Source of the DNA: Actinomadura macrotermitis
Lineage (GTDB): Bacteria; Actinomycetota; Actinomycetes; Streptosporangiales; Streptosporangiaceae
Assembly (NCBI RefSeq): GCF_009604375.1
Contig: NZ_WEGH01000001.1
Coordinates: 930,001 to 994,000, forward strand
DNA length: 64,000 bases
Reading direction: 5' to 3'
The notes beneath the pieces were generated by a model. That model worked only from the letters and a program-made list of their open reading frames with translations. It made no database searches and was not told the DNA's origin. Below, piece by piece: positions 8,201 through 16,192 of this stretch. The position numbers and the translations under genes are program-made. The stretch's first letter is position 1. Every line of letters begins with the position of its first letter.

Positions 8201-10816
8201 TCAGCCGCCGCGCAGCTCCGCCAGGACGCCCGGCAGGTCGTCGGGCTTGGCCAGCACGTCGCGCGCCTTGGAGCCCTCGCTCGGCCCGACGATGTTCCGG
8301 CTCTCCATCAGGTCCATCAGCCGGCCCGCCTTGGCGAACCCGACCCGCAGCTTGCGCTGGAGCATCGAGGTGGACCCGAACTGGGTGCTGACGACCAGCT
8401 CGATCGCCTGCACCAGCAGGTCCATGTCGTCGCCGATGTCCTCGTCGATCTCCTTCTTCGGCGCGGCGGACTCGGTGACCTCCGGGCGGTAGCTCGCCTC
8501 CATCTGCGTCTTGCAGTGGTCGACGATCGCGTGGATCTCCTTCTCGGAGACGTAGGCGTTCTGCAGCCGCATCGGCTTGCTGGCGCCCATCGGCAGGAAC
8601 AGCGCGTCGCCCTGCCCGACCAGCTTCTCGGCGCCGGGCTGGTCCAGGATGACGCGGCTGTCGGCCAGCGAGGAGGTCGCGAACGCCAGCCGGGACGGCA
8701 CGTTGGCCTTGATCAGGCCGGTCACCACGTCGACCGAGGGGCGCTGGGTGGCCAGCACCAGGTGGATGCCGGCGGCGCGGGCGAGCTGGGTGATGCGCAC
8801 GACCGAGTCCTCGACGTCGCGCGGGGCGACCATCATCAGGTCGGCCAGCTCGTCCACGATGACCAGCAGGTAGGGGTAGGGCTGGTAGACGCGCTCGCTG
8901 CCGGGCGGCGGGGTGAGCCGGCCCGCCGCGACCGCCTTGTTGAAGTCGTCGATGTGCCGGAAGCCGGACGCGGCCAGGTCGTCGTAGCGGCGGTCCATCT
9001 CGCCGACCACCCACTCCAGGGCCTCGGCGGCCTTCTTGGGGTTGGTGATGATCGGCGAGATCAGGTGCGGGATGCCCTGGTACATGGTGAGCTCGACCCG
9101 CTTGGGGTCGACCAGGATCATCCGGACCTCGTCGGGGGTGGCCCGCATCAGCACCGAGGTGATCAGCCCGTTGATGCAGGTGGACTTGCCCGCGCCGGTG
9201 GCGCCCGCGATGAGGATGTGCGGCATCTTGGCCAGGTTGGCCACCACCGTGCGGCCCTCGACGTCCTTGCCGAGGCCGACGATCATCGGGTGGTGCTCGG
9301 TGGTCGCGGCGGGCGAGCGCAGCACGTCGCCGAGGCTGACGATGTCCTTGTCGACGTTGGGGATCTCCACCCCGATCGCGGACTTGCCGGGGATCGGGGA
9401 GATGATCCGCACCTCGGGGCTCTTCACCGCGTAGGCGATGTTGCGGGCCAGCGCGGTGATCTTCTCGACCTTGACGGCCGGGCCGAGCTCGATCTCGTAG
9501 CGGGTGATCGTCGGGCCCCGGGTGAACCCGGTGACCTGGGCGTCGATGTTGAACTGCTCCAGCACGCCGGTCAGGGCGTTGACGACGATGTCGTTGGCCT
9601 TGGTGCGCGGCTTGGCGACGCTGCCGGGCCGCAGGTTCGCCGGGTCGGGCAGCTCGTAGACCTCGCCCGACGACGACAGCGGCAGCTGCTCGCTGCGGCG
9701 CGGCGCGGGCGTCGGGTCGGGGACCTCGGCGGGCGCGGGGGCCGGCGGTTCGGGTTCGGGGTCGGGCTCGGCGGGCGGCGGCGGGGTGTCGGCCTCGAAC
9801 GGGTCCAGGTCGAAGATGTCGTCGGCCAGGTCGCGCTGCGGCCTGCCGTCCTTCTTCGGCTCGGGCTCCAGCAGCGGGGTGTCGTAGGGCTTGGAGTGCT
9901 CGCCGATCCCGCCCTCGTCCTCGGCGGCGGGCTCCTCGTCGTCGTCGCCCTTCTTGCGGCGGCGGCGCTTCGGCCTGTCCTCCTCGCCGGGGTCGGCCTC
10001 GTCCTGGTGGGGGCGGCCCTGCAGCGTCGCCAGGTTCCACAGCTCCACGGCCCGGTCGGGCACCCGCGCGATCGGCGTCGCGGTGATCACCAGCAGCCCG
10101 AAGAAGGCCAGCAGGATCAGCAGCGGCACCGCGACCCAGCCGCTCAGCGCGGCGTTCAGCGGCGCGCCGACCAGCCAGCCGATCACGCCGCCGCCGCCGC
10201 GCACGCCCGCCATGTCCTTGGCCGGCGTGGGGCCGCCCGAGCCGATGTGGATGATGCCGAGCACGCCGACGGCCAGCGCCGAGATGCCGATGGCGACCCG
10301 GCCGGTCTCCTCGTTGTGCTCGGGGTGGCGCAGCGTGCGCCAGGCGAGGGCGGCCAGCAGCACCGGCAGGCCCATCGCCAGCACCCCGATGCCGCCGCGC
10401 ACCACCTGCTCCAGCGCCTTGGTGAGCACGCCCTCGGGCTTCCACCAGGTGACCGAGGCCAGCACGATCGCGCCGCCGAGCAGCGCGAGGCCGAGGCCGT
10501 CGCGCTGGTGCTCGGCGTCCAGGTTGCGGGCGCCGCGGCCGTAGGCGCGGAACACCGACCCGACCGTGACCGCGGACAGGTGGTAGAGCTTGAAGATCAG
10601 TTTGAAGAACCCGACGACGAGCTGGCCGAACGGGTCGGGCCGCTGGGGCTGGCGGGAGGCGGGCGCGCGCTTGGCGCCGCCCCTGCCCCCGCCCGCGGCG
10701 GTGCCGCCGCTGCGGGGCTTGCGGGGCGCCGGGGGTTTGCCGGCGGCCGGCTTGCGGGCCGGGCTGGCCCCGGTACGCGAGGAGGACTTCGCTCCCCCGG
10801 ACGCACGTGTGGCCAT
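8201..10816 (-). CDS. ftsK: FtsK/SpoIIIE DNA translocase
   Basis: This septal DNA pump clears chromosomes from the division plane. Counting from an upstream in-frame TTG at 10834, residues 10-65 are a basic tail, 70-260 hold the membrane helices, 270-385 are an acidic and proline-rich linker, and the RecA-like motor follows. Walker A is GATGAGKST (544-552) and Walker B is VIVDELADLMM. The C-terminal winged-helix gamma domain, which reads KOPS sites in FtsK, starts near residue 803. The true start is uncertain (ATG 10822 or 10816). A TACTCT -10-like hexamer just upstream suggests a leaderless message from ATG 10816. Confidence 0.92.
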   Translation of the reverse strand: MATRASGGAKSSSRTGASPARKPAAGKPPAPRKPRSGGTAAGGGRGGAKRAPASRQPQRPDPFGQLVVGFFKLIFKLYHLSAVTVGSVFRAYGRGARNLDAEHQRDGLGLALLGGAIVLASVTWWKPEGVLTKALEQVVRGGIGVLAMGLPVLLAALAWRTLRHPEHNEETGRVAIGISALAVGVLGIIHIGSGGPTPAKDMAGVRGGGGVIGWLVGAPLNAALSGWVAVPLLILLAFFGLLVITATPIARVPDRAVELWNLATLQGRPHQDEADPGEEDRPKRRRRKKGDDDEEPAAEDEGGIGEHSKPYDTPLLEPEPKKDGRPQRDLADDIFDLDPFEADTPPPPAEPDPEPEPPAPAPAEVPDPTPAPRRSEQLPLSSSGEVYELPDPANLRPGSVAKPRTKANDIVVNALTGVLEQFNIDAQVTGFTRGPTITRYEIELGPAVKVEKITALARNIAYAVKSPEVRIISPIPGKSAIGVEIPNVDKDIVSLGDVLRSPAATTEHHPMIVGLGKDVEGRTVVANLAKMPHILIAGATGAGKSTCINGLITSVLMRATPDEVRMILVDPKRVELTMYQGIPHLISPIITNPKKAAEALEWVVGEMDRRYDDLAASGFRHIDDFNKAVAAGRLTPPPGSERVYQPYPYLLVIVDELADLMMVAPRDVEDSVVRITQLARAAGIHLVLATQRPSVDVVTGLIKANVPSRLAFATSSLADSRVILDQPGAEKLVGQGDALFLPMGASKPMRLQNAYVSEKEIHAIVDHCKTQMEASYRPEVTESAAPKKEIDEDIGDDMDLLVQAIELVVSTQFGSTSMLQRKLRVGFAKAGRLMDLMESRNIVGPSEGSKARDVLAKPDDLPGVLAELRGG

Positions 10817-10859
10817 GGTCATGAGAGTAACCAAGGACCCCGGCGGTTCCCGGGAGGTT

Positions 10860-10891
10860 CGTCCCGGGCGTGTCGGCGCACGCCCGGGACG
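10860..10891 (-). terminator. Hairpin terminator after rnj
   Basis: A perfect 13-bp stem (CGTCCCGGGCGTG, loop TCGGCG, CACGCCCGGGACG) lies 13 bases past the rnj stop codon and before ftsK. It has no U-tract, which is common for actinobacterial terminators. It should separate the dapA-rnj unit from ftsK. Confidence 0.7.
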
Positions 10892-10903
10892 GACCGGGGC
10901 CGG

Positions 10904-12592
10904 CTAGACCTCCACGACCACCGGGATGATCATCGGGCGGCGACGGTAGTTGTCGGCCACCCACTTGCCGGTGGTGCGGCGGATGATCTGGTTGAGCTGG
11001 TGCTCGTCGTTGATGCCGTTGCCGGCCGCCTCCTGCAGCGCCGCCTCGATCTTGCCGATGACCTCGTTGAAGTCCTGGTTGAGGATGCCGGCGCCGCGGG
11101 CGTGGATCTCCGGGCCCGCCACGACCTTGCCGGAGCTGGAGTCGATGCCGACCACGACCGAGACGAAGCCCTCCTCGCCGAGGATGCGGCGGTCCTTCAG
11201 GGAGTGCTCGGTGACCTCGCCGACCGAGGCGCCGTCCACGTAGACGTAGCCGGCCGGCACCGCGCCGACGATCTTGGCCTGGCCGTCGATCAGGTCGACG
11301 ACCACGCCGTCCTCGGCGATGACGATGTTCTCCTCGGGCACGCCGGTCAGCGCGGCGAGCTTGGCGTGCGCCCGCAGGTGCCGCCATTCGCCGTGGATCG
11401 GCATGAAGTTGCCCGGCTTGGTCATGTTGAGCACGTACAGCAGCTCGCCGGCCGAGGCGTGCCCCGACACGTGCACCAGGGCGTTGCCCTTGTGCACGAT
11501 GCGCGCGCCCCAGCGGGTCAGGCCGTTGATGACGCGGTTGACCGCGTTCTCGTTGCCCGGGATCAGCGAGGACGCCAGCATGACCGTGTCGCGGTCGGTG
11601 ATGCGGATCTGCTGGTGGTCGCGGTTGGCCATCCGCGACAGCGCCGACATCGGCTCGCCCTGCGAGCCGGTGCAGACCAGGACGAGCCTGTCGGGCGGGA
11701 CGTCGTCCAGCTCCTTCGGCTCGACCATGATGCCCTCGGGCACGCTCAGGTAGCCGAGCTCGCGCGCCACGCCCATGTTGCGCACCATCGAGCGGCCGAC
11801 GAAGCACACCTTGCGGCCGTTGGCCACGGCCGCGTCGAGCACCTGCTGGACGCGGTGGATGTGCGAGGCGAAGCAGGCCACGATGAGCCGCTCCTTCGCC
11901 GTGCGGAACACCTCGTCGATGACCGGGCCGATGTTGCGCTCGCTGGTGACGAACCCGGGGACCTCGGCGTTGGTCGAGTCCGACATCAGCAGGTCGATGC
12001 CCTCGGCGCCGAGGCGCGCGAAGCCGGGCAGGTCGGTCAGCCGGCCGTCCAGCGGCAGCTGGTCCATCTTGAAGTCGCCGGTCGCCAGCACCAGCCCGGC
12101 GGGCGTGCGGATGGCGACCGCGAGCGCGTCGGGGATGGAGTGGTTGACCGACAGGAACTCGATGTCGAACGGCCCGAACGAGCGGTGCTCGCCCTCGACG
12201 ACCACGTCGGTGACCGGCCTGATGCGGTGCTCGGTGAGCTTGGCCTCCAGGAGCGCCAGCGTCAGCTTCGACCCGACCAGCGGGATGTCGCGGCGCTCGC
12301 GCAGCAGGTAGGGCACGGCCCCGATGTGGTCCTCGTGGCCGTGCGTGAGGATGACGGCCTCGATGTCGTCCAGCCGGTCCCTGATGTACTCGAAGTCGGG
12401 CAGGATCAGGTCGATGCCCGGCTGCTCGGTTTCAGGGAACAGGACGCCGCAGTCGACGACGAGCAGGCGGCCGCCGTACTCGAACACCGTCATGTTGCGC
12501 CCGATCTCGCCGAGGCCGCCGAGCGCGACGATGCGCAGGCCGCCTTCGGGCAGGGCGGGCGGACGGGAAAGCTCCGGGTGAGGGTGGCTCAC
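10904..12592 (-). CDS. rnj: Ribonuclease J
   Basis: The 562-residue metallo-beta-lactamase/beta-CASP nuclease combines endo- and 5'-exonuclease activity in RNA maturation and decay. The zinc motif HGHEDH is at residues 84-89, with DSTN and SGHASAGEL beta-CASP motifs further on and a C-terminal domain. Its ATG overlaps the dapA stop (ATGA), so dapA and rnj are one translational unit, the conserved arrangement in actinobacteria. It probably cooperates in RNA turnover with PNPase (pnp, also in this window). Confidence 0.95.
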   Translation of the reverse strand: MSHPHPELSRPPALPEGGLRIVALGGLGEIGRNMTVFEYGGRLLVVDCGVLFPETEQPGIDLILPDFEYIRDRLDDIEAVILTHGHEDHIGAVPYLLRERRDIPLVGSKLTLALLEAKLTEHRIRPVTDVVVEGEHRSFGPFDIEFLSVNHSIPDALAVAIRTPAGLVLATGDFKMDQLPLDGRLTDLPGFARLGAEGIDLLMSDSTNAEVPGFVTSERNIGPVIDEVFRTAKERLIVACFASHIHRVQQVLDAAVANGRKVCFVGRSMVRNMGVARELGYLSVPEGIMVEPKELDDVPPDRLVLVCTGSQGEPMSALSRMANRDHQQIRITDRDTVMLASSLIPGNENAVNRVINGLTRWGARIVHKGNALVHVSGHASAGELLYVLNMTKPGNFMPIHGEWRHLRAHAKLAALTGVPEENIVIAEDGVVVDLIDGQAKIVGAVPAGYVYVDGASVGEVTEHSLKDRRILGEEGFVSVVVGIDSSSGKVVAGPEIHARGAGILNQDFNEVIGKIEAALQEAAGNGINDEHQLNQIIRRTTGKWVADNYRRRPMIIPVVVEV

Positions 12593-13527
12593 CTATCGAC
12601 CTCCGGGATACTTGCCTCCGGCACTTTGACTCCCCCTATCGTGAGGTCTTCTCGCAGGCGCGCCGCGAACTCCGGCGAGGCCTCCACCAGCGGGGAGCGC
12701 AGAGCGCCCCCGCCCGGCAGGCCCAGCAGGTTCAGCGCGGCCTTGACGGCGATGGCGCCCTGCGTACGGGTCATGATGGCGGTGACCACCGGCAGCAGGC
12801 GCCGGTGGATCCGCAGCGCCCGCGCCTGGTCACCGGCACGGTGTGCGTCGATCATCTCATGGAGGTCGGCGCCGACGACATGGCCGACCACGCTGACGAA
12901 CCCGGCGGCGCCGACCGACAGCCACGGCAGGTTCAGGTTGTCGTCCCCGGAGTAGAACACCAGGCCCGTCTCGGCCATCACCTTGGACGAGCCGAACAGG
13001 TCGCCCTTGGCGTCCTTGACCGCGAGGATGCGCGGGTGCTCCGCCAGGCGCGCCAGGGTGCCCGACTCGATCGGCACCCCGGCGCGGCCGGGGATGTCGT
13101 AGAGCATGGTGGGCAGCCCGGTCGCGTCGGCGACGGCGGTGAAGTGCCGTACCAGCCCCTCCTGCGGGGGCTTGTTGTAGTACGGGGTGACCACGAGCAG
13201 GCCGTGCGCGCCGGCCGCCTCGGCCTCGCGCGCGAGTTTCAGGCTGTGCTCGGTGTCGTTGGTCCCGGCACCGGCGACGACGACGGCGCGGTCGCCGACG
13301 GCCTCGGTCACCGCGCGCACCAGGCGCTGTTTCTCGGCGTCGCTCGTCGTCGGCGACTCACCGGTGGTGCCGTTGACGACGAGGCCGTCGTGGCGCTGCT
13401 CTTCGACCAGGTAGGTCGCCAGGCGCGCCGCCGCCTCGTAGTCGACGCCGCCGTCCGGCCCGAACGGGGTGACCATCGCGGTCAGCATCCGTCCGAACGG
13501 GGCGTCCTCAGTAGTGCTGGGTGCCAT
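12589..13527 (-). CDS. dapA: 4-hydroxy-tetrahydrodipicolinate synthase
   Basis: DapA condenses pyruvate with aspartate semialdehyde in the lysine/diaminopimelate pathway. The 312-residue TIM barrel shows NGTTGES (residues 52-58), the catalytic tyrosine in MLYDIPGRAG (Tyr143) and the Schiff-base lysine in LAVKDAKGD (Lys171). The ATG at 13527 is chosen because conserved sequence begins shortly after it; the long in-frame upstream extension has low-complexity composition. It overlaps rnj by ATGA. dapB lies about 12 kb away on the same strand, separated by an accessory block. Confidence 0.95.
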   Translation of the reverse strand: MAPSTTEDAPFGRMLTAMVTPFGPDGGVDYEAAARLATYLVEEQRHDGLVVNGTTGESPTTSDAEKQRLVRAVTEAVGDRAVVVAGAGTNDTEHSLKLAREAEAAGAHGLLVVTPYYNKPPQEGLVRHFTAVADATGLPTMLYDIPGRAGVPIESGTLARLAEHPRILAVKDAKGDLFGSSKVMAETGLVFYSGDDNLNLPWLSVGAAGFVSVVGHVVGADLHEMIDAHRAGDQARALRIHRRLLPVVTAIMTRTQGAIAVKAALNLLGLPGGGALRSPLVEASPEFAARLREDLTIGGVKVPEASIPEVDR

Positions 13528-13650
13528 GCATCGAACGGTACCGTTCCGGCCGGTCGGGTTGGACCCGCAGGTCCCTTCCAGTGTGTCCGGGACCCGGGCG
13601 GCGGCGCCGCGGGCGCCGTGGGGAAGCGGGGGGACGGGCGGGGGAAAGGG

Positions 13651-13690
13651 GAAGCCGCGTCCACGCTCGGGGGTACGCGGACGCGGCTTC
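13651..13690 (-). terminator. Hairpin after the 69-residue protein gene
   Basis: GAAGCCGCGTCC (13651-13662) and GGACGCGGCTTC (13679-13690) form a perfect 12-bp stem with a 16-base loop. It lies downstream of the small gene ending at 13777 and upstream of dapA. A pyrimidine run follows on the minus strand, so it probably terminates or attenuates read-through into dapA. Confidence 0.6.
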
Positions 13691-13713
13691 CACCTCCACA
13701 TCGTGGCAGGCAA

Positions 13714-13771
13714 ATGCCGCGTTACGGGGTCACTCCGGCCTTGTGCTGGATTCAGTCCGATAACGCGGCAT
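13714..13771. repeat. 11-bp inverted repeat with 36-bp loop
   Basis: ATGCCGCGTTA (13714-13724) and TAACGCGGCAT (13761-13771) are perfect inverted copies lying immediately past the stop of the 69-residue protein gene. They could fold as an RNA stem or be two protein-binding half-sites. A second hairpin follows at 13651-13690, so the two structures are stacked in tandem. Confidence 0.6.
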
Positions 13772-13776
13772 GACGG

Positions 13777-13986
13777 TCAGCCGTTCCGTTCGGCGCGGGT
13801 GAGCTCTTCGAGGCGAACGCGCAGCTCGTCGATGTACAGGGTGCGCACCAGTTCGTTGCCCCGCACCGCCCACCAGTGCCCCGAGCCGCCCCGGCCGATC
13901 CGCCATCCGCTGAACTCGGTCGTGAGCTCGCGCAGGGGGTCGGCGGGACGGTCGGTCCGGCGCCACGCGGTCTGCTGAATGCCCAT
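13777..13986 (-). CDS. Small conserved-looking hypothetical protein, 69 residues
   Basis: The product begins MGIQQTAWRRTD and contains SGWRIGRGGSGHWWAVRG and DELRVRLEELTRAE. The aromatic/glycine core followed by a short helix looks like a compact folded domain. There is no signal peptide or membrane segment. GGGGACC lies upstream of the ATG. Codon use matches neighbouring genes and two hairpins follow the stop, supporting a real gene. I do not recognise the family; small proteins of this kind in actinomycetes usually lack an assigned function. Confidence 0.65.
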   Translation of the reverse strand: MGIQQTAWRRTDRPADPLRELTTEFSGWRIGRGGSGHWWAVRGNELVRTLYIDELRVRLEELTRAERNG

Positions 13987-14120
13987 CGGCTGGTCCCCAC
14001 TTCCCTTACCATCCGCCAGTGGAGTGCTACGGACCGCTCCCTACCCCGTCGGACCGCCGCTATCCCAGCCCCCCTGACCAGGGCATACGCGGGAAAAAGG
14101 AACGTTACACGGGGGGTTTC

Positions 14121-15167
14121 CTAACGGCCAAAGTAATCTGACCCCGGCGGTAGCCAATTTGCCCGGTATCGCTGCCAATCAGCCGAATCGGTGGTCCAGT
14201 CGGCATAGATCCCGACGCCGTAGGGACGGACCGGCGGGCGGTCCAGCGCGTCCACCCCGCGCCGCACCCCGCGCAGCGCGCCGGGCAGGTCCTCGGCCCA
14301 GTCCATCAGCGGCCGGTAGGTGGGCACCCCCATGAACACCGTGGTGCGGTCGCCGATGAGCCGCAGCGTCCGCTCGGTGTGCGCGGCGAAGTGCAGGCCG
14401 ACCAGCGACCTGGTGGGCAGCGACACGTCGTAGGTCATGATCGCGACCTGGTCGGCGCGGTCGGCGAGCGCGCGCAGGAAGTCCTCGGTCGGGCGGGGCG
14501 GGTAGTGCACCGTGCCGGTGCGCGGGATCAGCGCCTTGTAGACGGGCTGGGCGGCGTCCACCAGGGTCGGCTGCTCCACCGCCACCGACAGCAGCCGCCC
14601 GCGCGCCCTGGTGAGCTCGCGGGTGCGGTCCAGCAGCGTCAGGTACGCCCGGTCGTCGGGGTAGACCGGCTCGAAGTCGTAGTGGATGCCGGCGAAGCCG
14701 AGGTCAAGGAAGATCTTGTCGGTGGCCAGCACCCGCTCGCGCACCGCCGGATCGTCCAGGTCGGTGACGCCGACGCCGTCCACGGTCCTGATCTGCCCGA
14801 GGTAGGCCTGGGCGCGCACGCCCGGCGCGTGCCGGCGCACCGCCTCGATCAGCTTGGCGGCGTTGCGGTACTTGGCGGGCGGCACGGTGCCGTCCGCCTC
14901 GAACGGACCGGCGTGGAAGAACACGTCGGTGATGCGGTTGCGCTTCAGCAGCGCGCCGAGGTCGCGGTACTCGGCCTCGGTGTGCGGCTCCCCGACCCAC
15001 TGGTGCCGCGCCCACAGCGCGTTCGTGCCGGTCCCCCGCGCGGACGGCGGCTGCTGCCACCACACCCAGGACCCGGCGAAGACCAGCGCCACCAGGCCGG
15101 CCAGGTACGCCGCCGCCCAGCCCGTCCATCGCAAAGCTCTCCGCATCATCCGGCAATGATCGTGCAT
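14121..15167 (-). CDS. Membrane-anchored GH18-like TIM-barrel protein
   Basis: The 348-residue product has one N-terminal membrane anchor (WAAAYLAGLVALVFAGSWVWW) and an extracytoplasmic domain. The sequence LGFAGIHYDFEPV around residue 160 resembles the glycoside hydrolase 18 catalytic strand, where the last acidic residue (Glu) is the acid/base. AIMTYDVSLPT and GVGIYADWTT resemble later barrel strands. It may therefore cleave a polysaccharide or be a binding relative. The start is unclear: the ATG at 15167 has no ribosome site, and ATGs at 15149 and 15146 also fit. It follows the EamA gene by 49 bases. Confidence 0.65.
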   Translation of the reverse strand: MHDHCRMMRRALRWTGWAAAYLAGLVALVFAGSWVWWQQPPSARGTGTNALWARHQWVGEPHTEAEYRDLGALLKRNRITDVFFHAGPFEADGTVPPAKYRNAAKLIEAVRRHAPGVRAQAYLGQIRTVDGVGVTDLDDPAVRERVLATDKIFLDLGFAGIHYDFEPVYPDDRAYLTLLDRTRELTRARGRLLSVAVEQPTLVDAAQPVYKALIPRTGTVHYPPRPTEDFLRALADRADQVAIMTYDVSLPTRSLVGLHFAAHTERTLRLIGDRTTVFMGVPTYRPLMDWAEDLPGALRGVRRGVDALDRPPVRPYGVGIYADWTTDSADWQRYRANWLPPGSDYFGR

Positions 15168-15216
15168 GGCCGGGCGGCCCGGCGTCCGCCGGCGGAGGGA
15201 TGTCCGGCCTCGCGGA

Positions 15217-16176
15217 TCACGGCGCCGGGACGCGCTCCTTCGTCTCTTTCGCGACGGGGACCAGGGGCGCGACCGGGCCGCGGACCCGCGTGCGCTGGGT
15301 GAGCGCGACGCAGACCAGCACGCCGACGGCGGCGAGCGCGGTGCCGGCGTCGACGTGCTCGCCGAGCAGCATCGCCGACCAGGCGAGGGTGAGCAGCGGC
15401 TGGGCGAGCTGCACCTGGCTGGCGCGGGCGATGCCGGCCCGGGCCAGGCCCTCGTACCAGGCGAAGAAGCCGAGGAACGCCGAGAACAGCGCGACGTAGG
15501 CGAAGCCCGCGGTGCTGCGGGCCGTCCACTGCGGCCCGGTGGTGGCCAGCAGCCAGAGCGTGACCGGGACGGTGACCGGCGCGGAGAGCAGCAGCGTCCA
15601 GGAGATCACCTGCCAGCCGGGCATCGCGCGGGCGAGCCGGCCGCCCTCGGTGTAGCCGGCGGCGGCGGCGAGCAGCGCGCCGACCAGCAGCCCGTCGGCG
15701 GTGGAGAAGCGGCCGCCGCCGCGGACCAGCACGTAGCCGGTGACGCAGACGGCGCCCGCGGCGGCGGCGAGCCAGAACATGCGCGAGGGGCGCTCGCCGG
15801 CGCGCAGCACCGCGCAGACGGCGGTGGCGGCGGGCAGCAGGCCGATGACGACGGCCGAGTGCGCCGCCGAGGCGCCCCGGTCCAGGGCGAGCGTGGTCAG
15901 CAGCGGGAATCCGAAGATCACCCCGGCGGACGCGACCAGCAGGCCGGGCCACTGGTCCCGGCGCGGCAGCGGGGCGCGGACGGCCGCGAGCGCGAGCGCG
16001 GCGAACGGCACCACGGCGGCGGCGCGGCCGATGCCGATCAGGTAGGGGTTCAGCCCCTCCAGCGCGTAGACGGTGCCGATGAAGGTGAAGGAGTAGATCA
16101 GCACACCGAGCGCGGCGAGCCCGAGGCCGCCGCGCGCTACCGTCCGGACTGCAGTAGCGCTACTGTTATCTCTCAT
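15217..16176 (-). CDS. EamA/DMT family transporter
   Basis: The 319-residue protein has about ten membrane helices in two EamA repeats (GLNPYLIGIGRAAAVVPFAAL in the first, QVQLAQPLLTLAWSAMLLGE in the second), the pattern of RhaT/YdcZ-type metabolite exporters. Its ATG overlaps, on the opposite strand, the ATG of a MocR regulator, so the two almost certainly form a regulator-target pair. MocR proteins commonly control vitamin B6 or amino-acid-related transport; the substrate is unknown. Its promoter must lie inside the MocR coding region. Confidence 0.88.
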   Translation of the reverse strand: MRDNSSATAVRTVARGGLGLAALGVLIYSFTFIGTVYALEGLNPYLIGIGRAAAVVPFAALALAAVRAPLPRRDQWPGLLVASAGVIFGFPLLTTLALDRGASAAHSAVVIGLLPAATAVCAVLRAGERPSRMFWLAAAAGAVCVTGYVLVRGGGRFSTADGLLVGALLAAAAGYTEGGRLARAMPGWQVISWTLLLSAPVTVPVTLWLLATTGPQWTARSTAGFAYVALFSAFLGFFAWYEGLARAGIARASQVQLAQPLLTLAWSAMLLGEHVDAGTALAAVGVLVCVALTQRTRVRGPVAPLVPVAKETKERVPAP

Positions 16177-16192
16177 GCATCAGGATAGCAGT
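16152..16192. promoter_or_regulatory. Candidate MocR operator across the overlapping start codons
   Basis: CAGTAGCGCTACTG (16152-16165) is a perfect 14-bp palindrome. ACTGTTATC (16162-16170) and GATAGCAGT (16184-16192) form an imperfect inverted repeat (8 of 9) centred on the ATGCAT that contains both start codons. One regulator bound here could control both divergent genes. Confidence 0.6.

Noticed and set aside
8070..11807. Long minus-strand frame of 1245 codons over ftsK and rnj
   Set aside because: It is the shadow of the ftsK and rnj coding sequences in another frame. The translation is an Arg/Gly/Pro-rich string without domains, while the ftsK and rnj frames have clear catalytic motifs.
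8516..12955. Long plus-strand frame of 1479 codons opposite ftsK, rnj and dapA
   Set aside because: High G+C leaves few stops on the opposite strand. The translation is dominated by Arg, Gly, His, Asp and Val, with no recognisable domain.
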